A stretch of DNA of 59,781 bases from Variovorax boronicumulans NBRC 103145 (lineage in GTDB: Bacteria > Pseudomonadota > Gammaproteobacteria > Burkholderiales > Burkholderiaceae_C): the NCBI RefSeq assembly GCF_001591345.1, contig NZ_BCUS01000030.1, forward strand, positions 1 to 59,781, written 5' to 3'. Positions 34,701-40,347 of the stretch are shown piece by piece. Under the pieces are notes generated by a model. The model searched no databases, was not told where the DNA came from, and saw nothing but the letters and a program-made list of their open reading frames with translations. The translations under genes were made by a program, and so were the position numbers. How positions within the stretch are numbered: the first letter of the stretch is position 1; each line of letters begins with the position of its first letter.

Positions 34701-37482
34701 TGAAGCGCGCCCCCGGCTGCAGAGTCACCACCGCGCTGTCTTCCAGCACGAAGCCGGTGTTGAGGTTCAGCTCGATGGCGCCCAGGCCTGAATGGCTCAG
34801 CCCCGCGGCGGACAGCCAGGTGGTGCGGCCCACGCCCGCGCCCGCGCCGGGGGATTGCCCTTCCGGCTCGGTCAGGAAAGCGTCCTTGCCCAGCGGGCTG
34901 TCGATGCTGAAACCCGCCGGCAGCAACGCGGGCTTGTCGCTGATGACGACCTGGCCCAGGGTCCACATGCCCTCTTGCGCCCGGTTGGAACCCACCGTGA
35001 GGCGGCCGGCCCGAGGCAGCTCGGCCACTTCCTGCACCCGGTCGCCGGGCTGCACCGAGCCCCTGAACTCACCCTCCAGGATGAAGGCGCTGCCGGCACG
35101 GATGTCGATCGAACCGGCATTGCGGCCTTCTTCGTAGCCCGGCTCCCAGCGCCGCCCCGACAGCATCGGATTGACATAGGTCTGCGTGACGCCCCAGCGC
35201 GCATGCGCCTGCAGGTACTGGCCCGCGATGCCCGTGTAGGTCATGTCCGCCGGCGCGGACGACATGGTGTAGGTGCGCCCGTCCGCACCGCGCAGCCGGG
35301 TTTCCGTGTTCCAGCCGTCGCTGTAGCGCACCGAGCCGCCGGACACATCCAGGATGGAGCCCGGCCGCGTGATCACCGAACCGTTGGACTGGATGGTGAT
35401 GTCGCCGCCTCGCGCCGCCAGCTCCGACAAGCCGACCAGGCCGTTGCCCACCCAGCCCGTCACGTCCGCCAGCGGGGTGCCGACCCAGACGCCCTTGAGC
35501 GCCTTGCCGGACTCGTCGGTGACCCATTCGACGCCCGCCATCAGCCCCTTGAAGGCACCCGACCTGCGGCGATCCACGATGACCTTCCGGCCGTACAGCC
35601 AGGTGTTCGCCTGCAGGTGGGAGTCGCGCAGTTCGTTGATGCGCAGTTCGGCCTCGACGAAGTTGCTGGCCATGTCCACCGGCATCTGCATCAGTCCCGC
35701 GGTGCTGACGGTGGCGTGTTCACCGATGAGGATGCGGCTGCCGTCGCCCACCTGGGTGTTGCGCTGCAGGGCCGCAGGGTTGGCCTGGGCCTGGATGTCG
35801 ATGTGGCCCGCGGCGGCGGTGACCTGCGCACGGGTCTGCACGTCGATGGTCTTGCCGTAGAGCTCGATGCGCCCGGGCTGGTAGCGGTTGGCCAGCGATC
35901 CGCTCTCGATCCGCGTGGTGTCCTGCCAGTCGTTGACGACCTGGGTGATGCTGTCCGGCCCCAGGGTCAGCGTGCCGCCCGACCAGGCCGTCAGGCGCGG
36001 GACGTCGGCCGCCAGGTTGATGTCGATGTTGTGCACGCCCTGGCCCCAGGCGCGCAGGCGGATGGAGCCCGTGCGGTTGTTCAGCGCGGTGCTGGCTTGC
36101 AGGATGCCGCCCTGGTGGATCTCGCGCGACACCATGGTGATGTCGCCGTGATCGGCCTGGATGATGCCGGTGTTGTGCACGCTGTAGCCGACCTGGGCCG
36201 CGCGCTGCTCCATCAGCGGCAGGATGTCGGACACGATGCGCCCGATGAGATAGGGCTGGAAGGCGGGTGCTGTCTGCGGATTGATCAGGAACTTGGCCGG
36301 AAAGAGCCAGGGCCGCACCGACGAGGTGACGGCATCGAAGCCGCGCACGGTGGGGCTGATCTCCTTGGCTTCCAGCCACACGTTTTCGCCGGCGCCCAGC
36401 AGCGTCTGGCCGCTCGGCGTGCGGATGCTGCCCGCGTTGCTGACCTTGGGCGCGAACATCAGCACGTGGCCGCCCTGCCCCGTGATCTGCGCACCGGCCG
36501 CCACCTTGACGTCGCCCGGCGGCTTGCCCGGATCGAAGGCCGGGCCCATGTCGGCGAACTGCACGTTCGAATCGGCCGGCATCTGCTTGGAGTTCTCGCC
36601 GAAGGTGGGAATGCCGACGGCCACTTCGAGGCCGCTCCAGTAACCGGGGTCACCCGATTTCGCGCCCAGGCGCGTGTTGAGACCGGCCTTGAACTGCTCG
36701 TCGCTGAGCTTCAGGCTGGAGGCGACGAGGTTGCGCACGTTGACCTGGCTGCTGCCGGTGAACAGGATGCCGTTGCGATTGATGAGGTAGACGCTGCCCT
36801 CGGCCTCGATGCGGCCGGCGATCTGGCTGGGTCGGCCACTGGGGTCGTTGATGCGGTTGAGCGCGATCCACTCGTTGGCGCCGGTCTTGGCGTGGGTGCC
36901 TGCACGCTGGTCGAACTTCACCGTCGTGTTCTTGCCGACGTTGAAGGTCTCCCAGTTCAGGATGGCCTTGTCGGCGGTCTGCTCGATGGTGACCGTGGTC
37001 CTGCCGTTGGCTGCGGCCTGCACGGGGTCCCTGGCGTTGAGCCAGCCGGCGGTCAGCGAATTCGTGTCGACCTTCAGGCCGCCTTCGGTAAGACCGTCCG
37101 GCGCGGATTCGCCGCTGGCCAGCGCCTCGGCCCGCTTCTGTGTCTGCTGTGCCTGCTGCGCGGCGATCGCGCGCGCGGCCAGGTTCAGGTTGGTGATGGA
37201 CGTCTGCAGCTGCTGGCTCGCCGCCGACGACGGCTGCGTCGGGTGGATCAGGCTGGACGCCGGCGCGCCGTTCGGCAGCTTGCCCGTGGCGATCGCGCCC
37301 GCCTGCGCCGCGCCCTTGTCGGCGAACCACGCCGGGCTGAACGCCCGCTGGGCGTGCGCGCTGCCGAGGACACCACCGGCGGCCAGCGCCACCGCGATGG
37401 CCCGCGCGAGGGGCGCCATCATGAAAACCTGCTGCGCCGCGCGCGCCGGTCGATTCTTTTCGTTGCACCCACTGATGGTCAT
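25732..37482 (-). CDS. Filamentous haemagglutinin-family adhesin (TpsA-like, 3916 residues)
   Basis: A giant secreted beta-helix protein. Residues 1-44 form an extended signal peptide ending in GSAHA. The two-partner-secretion domain follows (about 150-330), with NWETFNVGKNTTVKFDQ at 176-192 and NRNGILF at 235-241, a variant of the conserved N-P-N-G motif. The long middle consists of degenerate beta-strand repeats rich in Gly, Ala and Asn. The last thousand residues resemble the C-terminal region found in haemagglutinins of the DUF3739 type, ending with a Pro/Gly-rich tail. Cys6 in the signal peptide is the only cysteine I find. The frame is intact over 11.7 kb. A TpsB transporter should export it but none is in the window. 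It is preceded by an STN protein, a sigma factor and FecR, which probably control it. Adhesion or biofilm is the family role; the target is unknown. Confidence 0.9.
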   Translation of the reverse strand: MTISGCNEKNRPARAAQQVFMMAPLARAIAVALAAGGVLGSAHAQRAFSPAWFADKGAAQAGAIATGKLPNGAPASSLIHPTQPSSAASQQLQTSITNLNLAARAIAAQQAQQTQKRAEALASGESAPDGLTEGGLKVDTNSLTAGWLNARDPVQAAANGRTTVTIEQTADKAILNWETFNVGKNTTVKFDQRAGTHAKTGANEWIALNRINDPSGRPSQIAGRIEAEGSVYLINRNGILFTGSSQVNVRNLVASSLKLSDEQFKAGLNTRLGAKSGDPGYWSGLEVAVGIPTFGENSKQMPADSNVQFADMGPAFDPGKPPGDVKVAAGAQITGQGGHVLMFAPKVSNAGSIRTPSGQTLLGAGENVWLEAKEISPTVRGFDAVTSSVRPWLFPAKFLINPQTAPAFQPYLIGRIVSDILPLMEQRAAQVGYSVHNTGIIQADHGDITMVSREIHQGGILQASTALNNRTGSIRLRAWGQGVHNIDINLAADVPRLTAWSGGTLTLGPDSITQVVNDWQDTTRIESGSLANRYQPGRIELYGKTIDVQTRAQVTAAAGHIDIQAQANPAALQRNTQVGDGSRILIGEHATVSTAGLMQMPVDMASNFVEAELRINELRDSHLQANTWLYGRKVIVDRRRSGAFKGLMAGVEWVTDESGKALKGVWVGTPLADVTGWVGNGLVGLSELAARGGDITIQSNGSVITRPGSILDVSGGSVRYSDGWNTETRLRGADGRTYTMSSAPADMTYTGIAGQYLQAHARWGVTQTYVNPMLSGRRWEPGYEEGRNAGSIDIRAGSAFILEGEFRGSVQPGDRVQEVAELPRAGRLTVGSNRAQEGMWTLGQVVISDKPALLPAGFSIDSPLGKDAFLTEPEGQSPGAGAGVGRTTWLSAAGLSHSGLGAIELNLNTGFVLEDSAVVTLQPGARFTAAVYDGQGIPGNFDIQGKLIAPGGSIALSAGGKADSVLRLGANSLLSVAGQWVNDTGQGVTLGRAIHGGSIALGTPMKEGLGTVYGNVEVAAGAALDVSGGGWLSGVTAGGKAGKVKAGNGGAISLTAFDNTALETLDLRGWAGGDASRLTLTAIGDVQVGGAAPVADATGGKASGAAKPLHLPQTLYTERGFGTIGIRSLGGDVVVAEGAQVHIQPTSWDMLAAVSTLRTLPSGSALGDVLAPKALDELSGQRRAARAPGGLSLATGATGGGIRIDANASIQTEPGGAISLDADGSGQASVRVAGRLQAPAGKLNIRAKNTLTLADGAELLLPGVAQIFHDPAMRLPQGKVLPGGTVTLSAGTLDAQAGALIDVSGARGTVAYWDRGTGALGALRRVDQELGSDGGAVVMEAAAGGAMNARLRAHGGNAQAAGGSLSITDTSAAGRASGDLVAPDIGSFLYYKSPTGTYTFNGEKYARIIGTSGNLDVRDEYAGDVKMSSAMRTAINTMLPTSVSSSKGLVLDAGAALAAGPGADRAPWEHDASIDKRVVELLNKYFWSGTGTALSHKINIGNIATSDGTLHVSAKALQDTGFSAVDLRSTQVGVQLAGGVDLSVAGRLGITAPVIQSDGLGGVVRLHAHHLQLNPLTGAAGAVGAVGAPARNAGELILSATQAIDIAGRGAKGESALPVDVKLRGFERTVLDTGDLRFVAGAYSEGGTDYDDPQLRATLDVGGALEIKAAQVYPATAVTARINSDHSITVRGNGSAAAPLSAGGSLTLNAPVIEQDGVLRAPFGQIALNAGERLTLGTNSLTSVSGAGLDVLYGSLRNAEYWLDPANPQGRNRANAGDANSLDENRYLSSLPEKRVLLQAPDVAMAAGAVVDIAGGGDLHAWEHVPGSGGSHDVLTLPGMYAVLPGYQGLSPVAGGAAGQKVWLAGGGLGAGWYTLLPARYALLPGAFAVQSTGQALPAWAASRGEVVSLRDGSTIVAGREQNTVSGARDATASGWRVLPASLVRKVSEYNEARGNAFFSSDAFKLTQYRLTGQDVVTPRLARDGGAVVFKADRALTLDGELRAQPDAGGRGSLVDIAAAKIAIVGAGQDSSDLRADGYLVVDAGSLTRFGAGSLLVGGTRTGNVRGLQVDVAASDVVLRNTAGTALSGPEVILAAANAVSIESGSVLRAHGAASGDEANLVLKPQVAAVWSDNNTPNDTSDDHIVTPSKDWGALVRVSSGQAVRALRENVDTTVGGQVRIGAGALLQGGEALLLDATNNTEMAAGAQLSGKALSVAASRIGIGGGSGGLVLDADALAQLSRAQSLTLHSYGSLDFYRSLDMRGLAQVVFDAAALRGHGADAVQVQASHLTLQNTGASLGSAGTGSGRLELSAGELVLGAGDKTMSGFDQVLLSASRRIAGEGTGSLDAGAAALTLRTPVLQGVSGADQALRAQGQLVLQQDAQLDAQEMASLGRASLGARLNLSGQGVTVALPVLALGGSIAVDAGTGNLTLAEQGRLHAGGLEKVFFDAAQYVDAGQISLATRGGLIDLAPGSLLDLSAHPHGGDAGRLTVDASAGGRVHFGGTVQAQAGAGGNGGNFALAIDRLDDFGALARTLNDAGFSRSRQFRVRQGDLTIAGTTRVADFEVITDRGVISVDGTARVEANTAYGGSIRLVGGAGLTMQSGAVLAAHATDAIDGLGSSRIDLEAVDGQLNLAGGTLDLSGGEGGKLRLRAQRTAGNDGLNVTALNAAVQGARSAVLEGVRRHASTDGTVESVAPQAIAEANAFAGHTGILARLGGNAAAYTLAAGIEITSPGDLTLGRDWNLFDSFGAAHREGTLTLRAGGNLNIDGHLSDGFDVAGRDNGAGRAARLQQAASWNLRLVAGADLGSVDALATRPSGALAADTGTIRVGTAGTESGAGKLVRTGSGDLTVRAGRDLVLAHKESALYTAGRAEADPALGGGFDTASVDAQYGTAGGHVDVAVQGSVRAPTAQGARSDQILTEWLFRQGRYGGDLSSPTGYYDAYNMGESWAPVMSARGQQPSWWVNHASFQQGLGALGGGNVKLSAGGDLVNLVVALPSTMRVTGGRSAGDAAASTVTRNGGQLQVAAGGTLKAGQYYVGRGAGEIEAGASASGYALTGISSSWPNTAYSYDIAPVLALSDATLKLQTLGDLVLQTVIDPMQIRRAYVDQADRDTSGASSHAMFMSSQTERSAVSLVSTGGNVRLVNQSEFVAGNDRENTTRLVSGMTDTKLQTDMVGLYPAKVSVSALSGNIDVAGLLAMAPANSSDLSLLAAKDLRFLRGSSLQNTGAIVMTQTTLDKWPSIFRPWMGFTITLGGASAFGAPLKSVYGGFSVTNTFLTNSLNGMELFDNPDVLPMQVHDFTPSRLYAATGSISDLNLIASESVHVQAGTDIRNFELSARNLRPTDTTMLAAGNDILAVANRLLSHRYARYSGDAAAYYYDRGSRTALQGPGSLLLLAGRDIQGNNLSLYTNANRYWDYVSATPLGEESNVIKALPAEGAGITLMAGMNKAASYDAFERAYLNPANVAAMPDYLKTTLADGTVAPLYLSDGVENRGDLAKLARRGLVSFVEGMLGADKVASLTGTADGKLSPQQAWEQYRQLPPLVREQFLRQVFVYELREGGRDQNGGDGQNGPINGGYRRGSAAIDTLFRGATAEGQPVRYAADLPDNWRSSWSGVGSIAATRMAARTHQGGDINVFTPGGGLQVAGLGAVVPDGYGLVTLASPGQVNVFTDRDIIVNRSRILSFVSQAEPLGSDQVLWSSQGDIDAGRGAKTVRIPQAPEVTSDADGNITVEEKRDMSGAGIGTVGEGDVDLVAPRGTIDAGDAGIRVASNLNIAALQVRNADNIQVKGETTGLPVVAAVNIGALTTASAAASAAAMAAQESMRQERAAARQNLPSVFTVRVLGFGNESLPPGGAGASSPPRPGAQAGASPRYDPANPVQVFGHGNQFDASVMSLLTETEKTRLRHAGK

Positions 37483-37516
37483 TTCTCGTTCCCGCCGAAG
37501 TAAAGCCTGTGCCGAA

Positions 37517-37546
37517 GGGGCTGCGCGCGTCGCGCAGGCCAGCCCC
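37517..37546 (-). promoter_or_regulatory. Strong hairpin in the adhesin mRNA leader
   Basis: The leader RNA can form CUGCGCG-ACG-CGCGCAG (seven G-C-rich pairs, three-base loop) extended by GGGG/CCCC with a five-base bulge. It lies 35-65 bases before the adhesin start codon. It has no U-tract after it, so it is more likely to act in mRNA stability, translation or as a processing stop than as a terminator. Confidence 0.45.
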
Positions 37547-37593
37547 GTTCAAGAAGCCCCTGCGATGGCGATCGAAAGCCAAGGCGACAGGAG

Positions 37594-37630
37594 CCGTCAG
37601 TTCCTTGACGGGACGGAAACGTCGAATTCC
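37594..37630 (-). promoter_or_regulatory. Candidate ECF promoter and inverted repeat
   Basis: On the minus strand GGAAT (37626-37630) is followed after 15 bases by CGTC (37607-37610), the general form of ECF-dependent promoters (a GGAA-containing -35 and a CGTC -10), with an A/T-rich stretch just upstream as many such promoters have. The -10 part lies inside a perfect 18-base inverted repeat CCGTCA-N6-TGACGG (37594-37611) where a repressor could block it. The leader would be about 118 bases. This is a pattern match, not a scored prediction. Confidence 0.35.
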
Positions 37631-37823
37631 AGAAGAATATTTTTGGCCTCGTTGTGGGCGCGCGCGTGCCGCTGCAGCCTCGGTCCGGAAAGTCCTTGCA
37701 GATCAACGGCGGGGACGCGCTGCACCTCGGCAAAGTCACGAAAGCTTCACAGTGGCTGCGCACGACCACCATGGGAAGCCGCGACATCGAGACAGGGTCA
37801 CCACCCAACCCCGAGGTCCACCT

Positions 37824-38816
37824 CTAGCTCAGGACCAGCACGCCGGCGGGGAGCGACCGGGCGTTCAAACCGAAGGAGCGCTGCATCTGGAGCAAGGCCA
37901 GATCGAGACGGTCGAGCTTGAAGGTCGCGGTGACCGTTTTCCCCCGCAGCGCATCCACCATCAGCACCACACGCCCGGGGCGGTAGCGATTGATCTCGTC
38001 CAGCACCACCGACAAGGGCGCCTGCTTGAACACGAGCTCACCGCGCCGCCAGGCAGAAGCCACCTCGGGGTCTGCGGCGGCGATGCCGCTGATCGAGTGA
38101 TCGCGGTAGACCGCTTGCTGGCGTGCCAGCAGCACACGGTCGCCGGCCGGATGCTCGATGCGCACGCGTCCCGCCAGGCAGGTCACGCACACCCGCCCTT
38201 CCAGGCGGCTGATCTCGAAGCGCGCCGATTCGCCAATGCTGCGGCCGGCGCCGGCCACGACGCTGAAGGTGCGCGCACTGGGCAGCATCTCGATCGCCGC
38301 TTCGCCGTTCAGCAATTCCAGCCCCTCGGCCTGGTCGTCCGAGGCCACCCGGCGGATGCTGGTGCGGGTGTTCATGGTCACGCCGATCTGGTCGGACCAC
38401 GCGATCGCACGCTGCTCGCCGGCGGCCGTGCGCCAGTCCGCATTCCACTCGTTGGCCGCGGGCCACAACCCCAGGGGCGAATAGACCGCCACCCCCGCGA
38501 CACCGGCCGCGGCGGCTGCGCCGGCCACGCCCAGGAAGGCCCGGCGGCTCGCCGCGGGCTTGCGCAGGGTCTCGCGGTGAAGGCTCGCCGCTTCGGCGTC
38601 GGTGCGCACCAGCCTGTTCAGCGCGGGTTGAAGCACGCGCCACTGCTGCCGGGCCTCGATGAACGCCGCTTGGTGCAAGGGACTCGCGTCACGCCAGCGC
38701 CGGAACGCCTGCGCCTCCCACTGCGTGGCGGCGCCCGAATGCAGCTTGCGCACCCACGCGCGCGCGTCTTCGCGCAGCGTCTCGGGAAGCGTCGGTGGTG
38801 AAGGGTGCGTCGTCAT
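37824..38816 (-). CDS. FecR-family anti-sigma factor
   Basis: A 330-residue FecR-type regulator. The cytoplasmic N-terminal domain (about 10-65, ARAWVRKLHSG and RRWRDASPLHQAAF) should hold the sigma factor. SRRAFLGVAGAAAAAGVAG (90-108) combines a twin arginine with one membrane segment, as in FecR proteins exported by Tat. The periplasmic FecR domain follows, and the last 70 residues (FKQAPLSVVLDEINRYRPG onward) form an STN-like domain that would contact the STN protein at 39420-40259. I use the ATG at 38816; a TTG 48 bases upstream is in frame but lacks a ribosome site. It lies 72 bases after the sigma gene. It probably receives the signal and releases sigma. Confidence 0.88.
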   Translation of the reverse strand: MTTHPSPPTLPETLREDARAWVRKLHSGAATQWEAQAFRRWRDASPLHQAAFIEARQQWRVLQPALNRLVRTDAEAASLHRETLRKPAASRRAFLGVAGAAAAAGVAGVAVYSPLGLWPAANEWNADWRTAAGEQRAIAWSDQIGVTMNTRTSIRRVASDDQAEGLELLNGEAAIEMLPSARTFSVVAGAGRSIGESARFEISRLEGRVCVTCLAGRVRIEHPAGDRVLLARQQAVYRDHSISGIAAADPEVASAWRRGELVFKQAPLSVVLDEINRYRPGRVVLMVDALRGKTVTATFKLDRLDLALLQMQRSFGLNARSLPAGVLVLS

Positions 38817-38888
38817 GTCGGTTTCAGGGGCCCCGTACTTGATAGACGGTTGCCGACACCGCAATCCGCAAACTATTTCTTCGTGCCG

Positions 38889-39416
38889 TCATGAAGACCT
38901 GCCAGGGCGCGGCTCCAGCCGCGAGAACAGAAGATCCTGCGCGGCCTTCAGTTCGTACTCGACGGTCCGCACAGGAATGCCAAGCCGCGTGGCCACGTCC
39001 CGCTGGGACCAGCCCTCCAGGCGAACCAGCAGCAGGATTTCGCGGCGGCGCGGCGGCAGGCGCGACAGCAGGCCGTCCAGCGCCTCCAGCTGCGAACGGG
39101 CTTCGGCGACCTCGGCGGGACCGGGCGCCGGGTCCGGCAGCTCGTTCATCAGCATGTCGATGTCGTCGGACAGCAAGACCTGGCTCTGTGCGCGCCGGAC
39201 GTCGATGGCCAGATTGACCGCCATGCGCAGCAGGTACGCCTGGGGCGTGGCAATGGGGCCCGCCATGGGCTGGCTGCGCTCCAGCTTCAGCCAGGTTTCG
39301 TGCAAGGCGTCTTCCGCCAGTTCGCGATTCCCCAGCCGCACGGCCAGGCGCTGCCTGAGCTGCTCGTAGCGCTGCACCAGGAAGCTGCGCAGCAGCGGGA
39401 TGACGTTCTCCGTCAT
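38889..39416 (-). CDS. ECF sigma factor (FecI-like)
   Basis: A 175-residue ECF sigma factor. Region 2 includes LAEDALHETWLKLERS and AYLLRMAVNLAIDVRRAQ; region 4 includes LPPRRREILLLVRLEGWSQR and LGIPVRTVEYELKAAQDLL. The size is normal for the FecI group. Its ATG stands three bases beyond the stop of the STN protein gene and 72 bases before fecR-type gene, so the order is receptor-like protein, sigma, anti-sigma. It is expected to be held by the FecR protein and, when freed, to transcribe the adhesin gene from a promoter such as 37607-37630. Confidence 0.87.
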   Translation of the reverse strand: MTENVIPLLRSFLVQRYEQLRQRLAVRLGNRELAEDALHETWLKLERSQPMAGPIATPQAYLLRMAVNLAIDVRRAQSQVLLSDDIDMLMNELPDPAPGPAEVAEARSQLEALDGLLSRLPPRRREILLLVRLEGWSQRDVATRLGIPVRTVEYELKAAQDLLFSRLEPRPGRSS

Positions 39417-39419
39417 GCG

Positions 39420-40259
39420 TCAGTGCACCGTGGCACAGCGGGGCCCGGGCAACACGTCGTGCGGGAGGATGGCCAGCGTGAGCGGCAGCGCCAGGTCCAC
39501 CGGCGGAGGATGGTCCATCTTCAAAGGGGCCAATGCCGCAAGCATGGCGGCGTCCCGCGCAGGGTCTCCCGAAGACGACACCAGGCGGGCCTGGCCGATG
39601 CGGCCCGACGCGGTCACCTGCAGTTGCAGGATCGCGCGGTAGTGACCGGGGGCCGTACGCAGATCGGCGCACAGCGCGTCCCAGACACGGGCCTGGACCA
39701 GGGCGTCGTACCCGCGTGGCGAACCGCTGGCCGATGCCACCCCGGGCGCCGCGGCGACGCGCTTCAGGATGAACGCACCGGAAAGCTGCGTGTCCACGTC
39801 ATCCGCGGTGAAACCCGTGCCGGCCAGCAAGGCCCGCAAGGCGGCATGCGGCGTATGGCGCCCGCGCACCGGGGCGGATGTTCGCCCCGCCACCCACTCG
39901 TCGATGAACATCACCGATCGCCCCGACACCGCGGCGTATTGCGCCAGGGCAGCCGCCAAGGGCTGCGCCGGCAGATCGAAGTCCAGCATCTGCGATTCGG
40001 ACGACGCGCGGGTGGCGGAGTCTGACTGCACGTCGGTGCCCGCGGCCACGGCCTTCGCTGTCGATCCCCAGGCGATGCAGACGCACACCACGGTACACGT
40101 GAGGCCGGAGACAAGGGCCCGCACGAGCCTGTCGTCCCTGCCCCGGCCCAAGCCCCGTCCAACCACTCGCCCACGACCACCATGCGCTGAAGTCAACAAG
40201 GAAGAAGTGGATCGTGTCAGCAAGCTTGTGGGCAGTATTTCAACTCCTGCAAGCATCAC
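39420..40259 (-). CDS. Periplasmic STN domain / TonB C-terminal domain fusion protein
   Basis: A protein of up to 279 residues. A hydrophobic segment (46-66, LVSGLTCTVVCVCIAWG) is followed by an STN domain at about 93-167 (FDLPAQPLAAALAQYA to GAFILKR), the signalling domain that TonB-dependent transducers use to contact FecR. Instead of a plug and barrel it continues with a TonB C-terminal-type domain at about 184-266 (ALCADLRTAPGHYRAILQLQ). This recalls VreA of the PUMA3 system. The start is uncertain: GTG 40259 and ATG 40256 lack a ribosome site, and the first 45 residues look non-coding; GTG at 40124 would give a normal signal peptide and 234 residues. It is followed three bases later by the sigma gene. 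Confidence 0.75.
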   Translation of the reverse strand: MMLAGVEILPTSLLTRSTSSLLTSAHGGRGRVVGRGLGRGRDDRLVRALVSGLTCTVVCVCIAWGSTAKAVAAGTDVQSDSATRASSESQMLDFDLPAQPLAAALAQYAAVSGRSVMFIDEWVAGRTSAPVRGRHTPHAALRALLAGTGFTADDVDTQLSGAFILKRVAAAPGVASASGSPRGYDALVQARVWDALCADLRTAPGHYRAILQLQVTASGRIGQARLVSSSGDPARDAAMLAALAPLKMDHPPPVDLALPLTLAILPHDVLPGPRCATVH

Positions 40260-40267
40260 ATCGGCGA

Positions 40268-40285
40268 ATGACGACCGCGTGACGA
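40268..40285 (-). promoter_or_regulatory. Pho-box-like direct repeat before the STN-sigma-FecR operon
   Basis: On the minus strand TCGTCAC-GCGG-TCGTCAT gives two 7-base direct repeats with an 11-base period, the geometry of a PhoB half-site pair; the second unit matches CTGTCAT at five of seven positions. It lies nine bases before the farthest possible start of the STN gene, and fits better if that gene starts downstream, for example at 40124. The match is imperfect and could be chance. Confidence 0.3.
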
Positions 40286-40347
40286 CCGGCAGGGCCGGGC
40301 GCGCCGCGGCGGGGCGCGGGCAGCACCCTCTTGCGTGACCGGTCCTG

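Larger units (their letters stand above)
37483..37823 (-). promoter_or_regulatory. 341-base leader/promoter region of the adhesin gene
   Basis: No gene is supported in this gap between the FecR stop and the adhesin ATG. It holds an AT-rich patch (AAAAATATT on the minus strand, near 37640), a candidate ECF promoter (37607-37630), an inverted repeat CCGTCA-N6-TGACGG (37594-37611) and a strong hairpin close to the start (37517-37546). A short dyad GAGGT-GG-ACCTC at 37813-37824 touches the FecR stop. The size and structure of the leader suggest that adhesin synthesis is controlled separately from the three genes before it. Confidence 0.55.

Noticed and set aside
25732..37482. Possible frameshift or pseudogene in the giant adhesin
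   Set aside because: One uninterrupted frame links the signal peptide, TPS motifs, repeats and C-terminal region.
25744..37503. Three very long plus-strand open frames opposite the adhesin gene (about 1500, 1250 and 900 codons)
   Set aside because: They have no domain, signal or ribosome site and mirror the codon bias of the intact adhesin frame.
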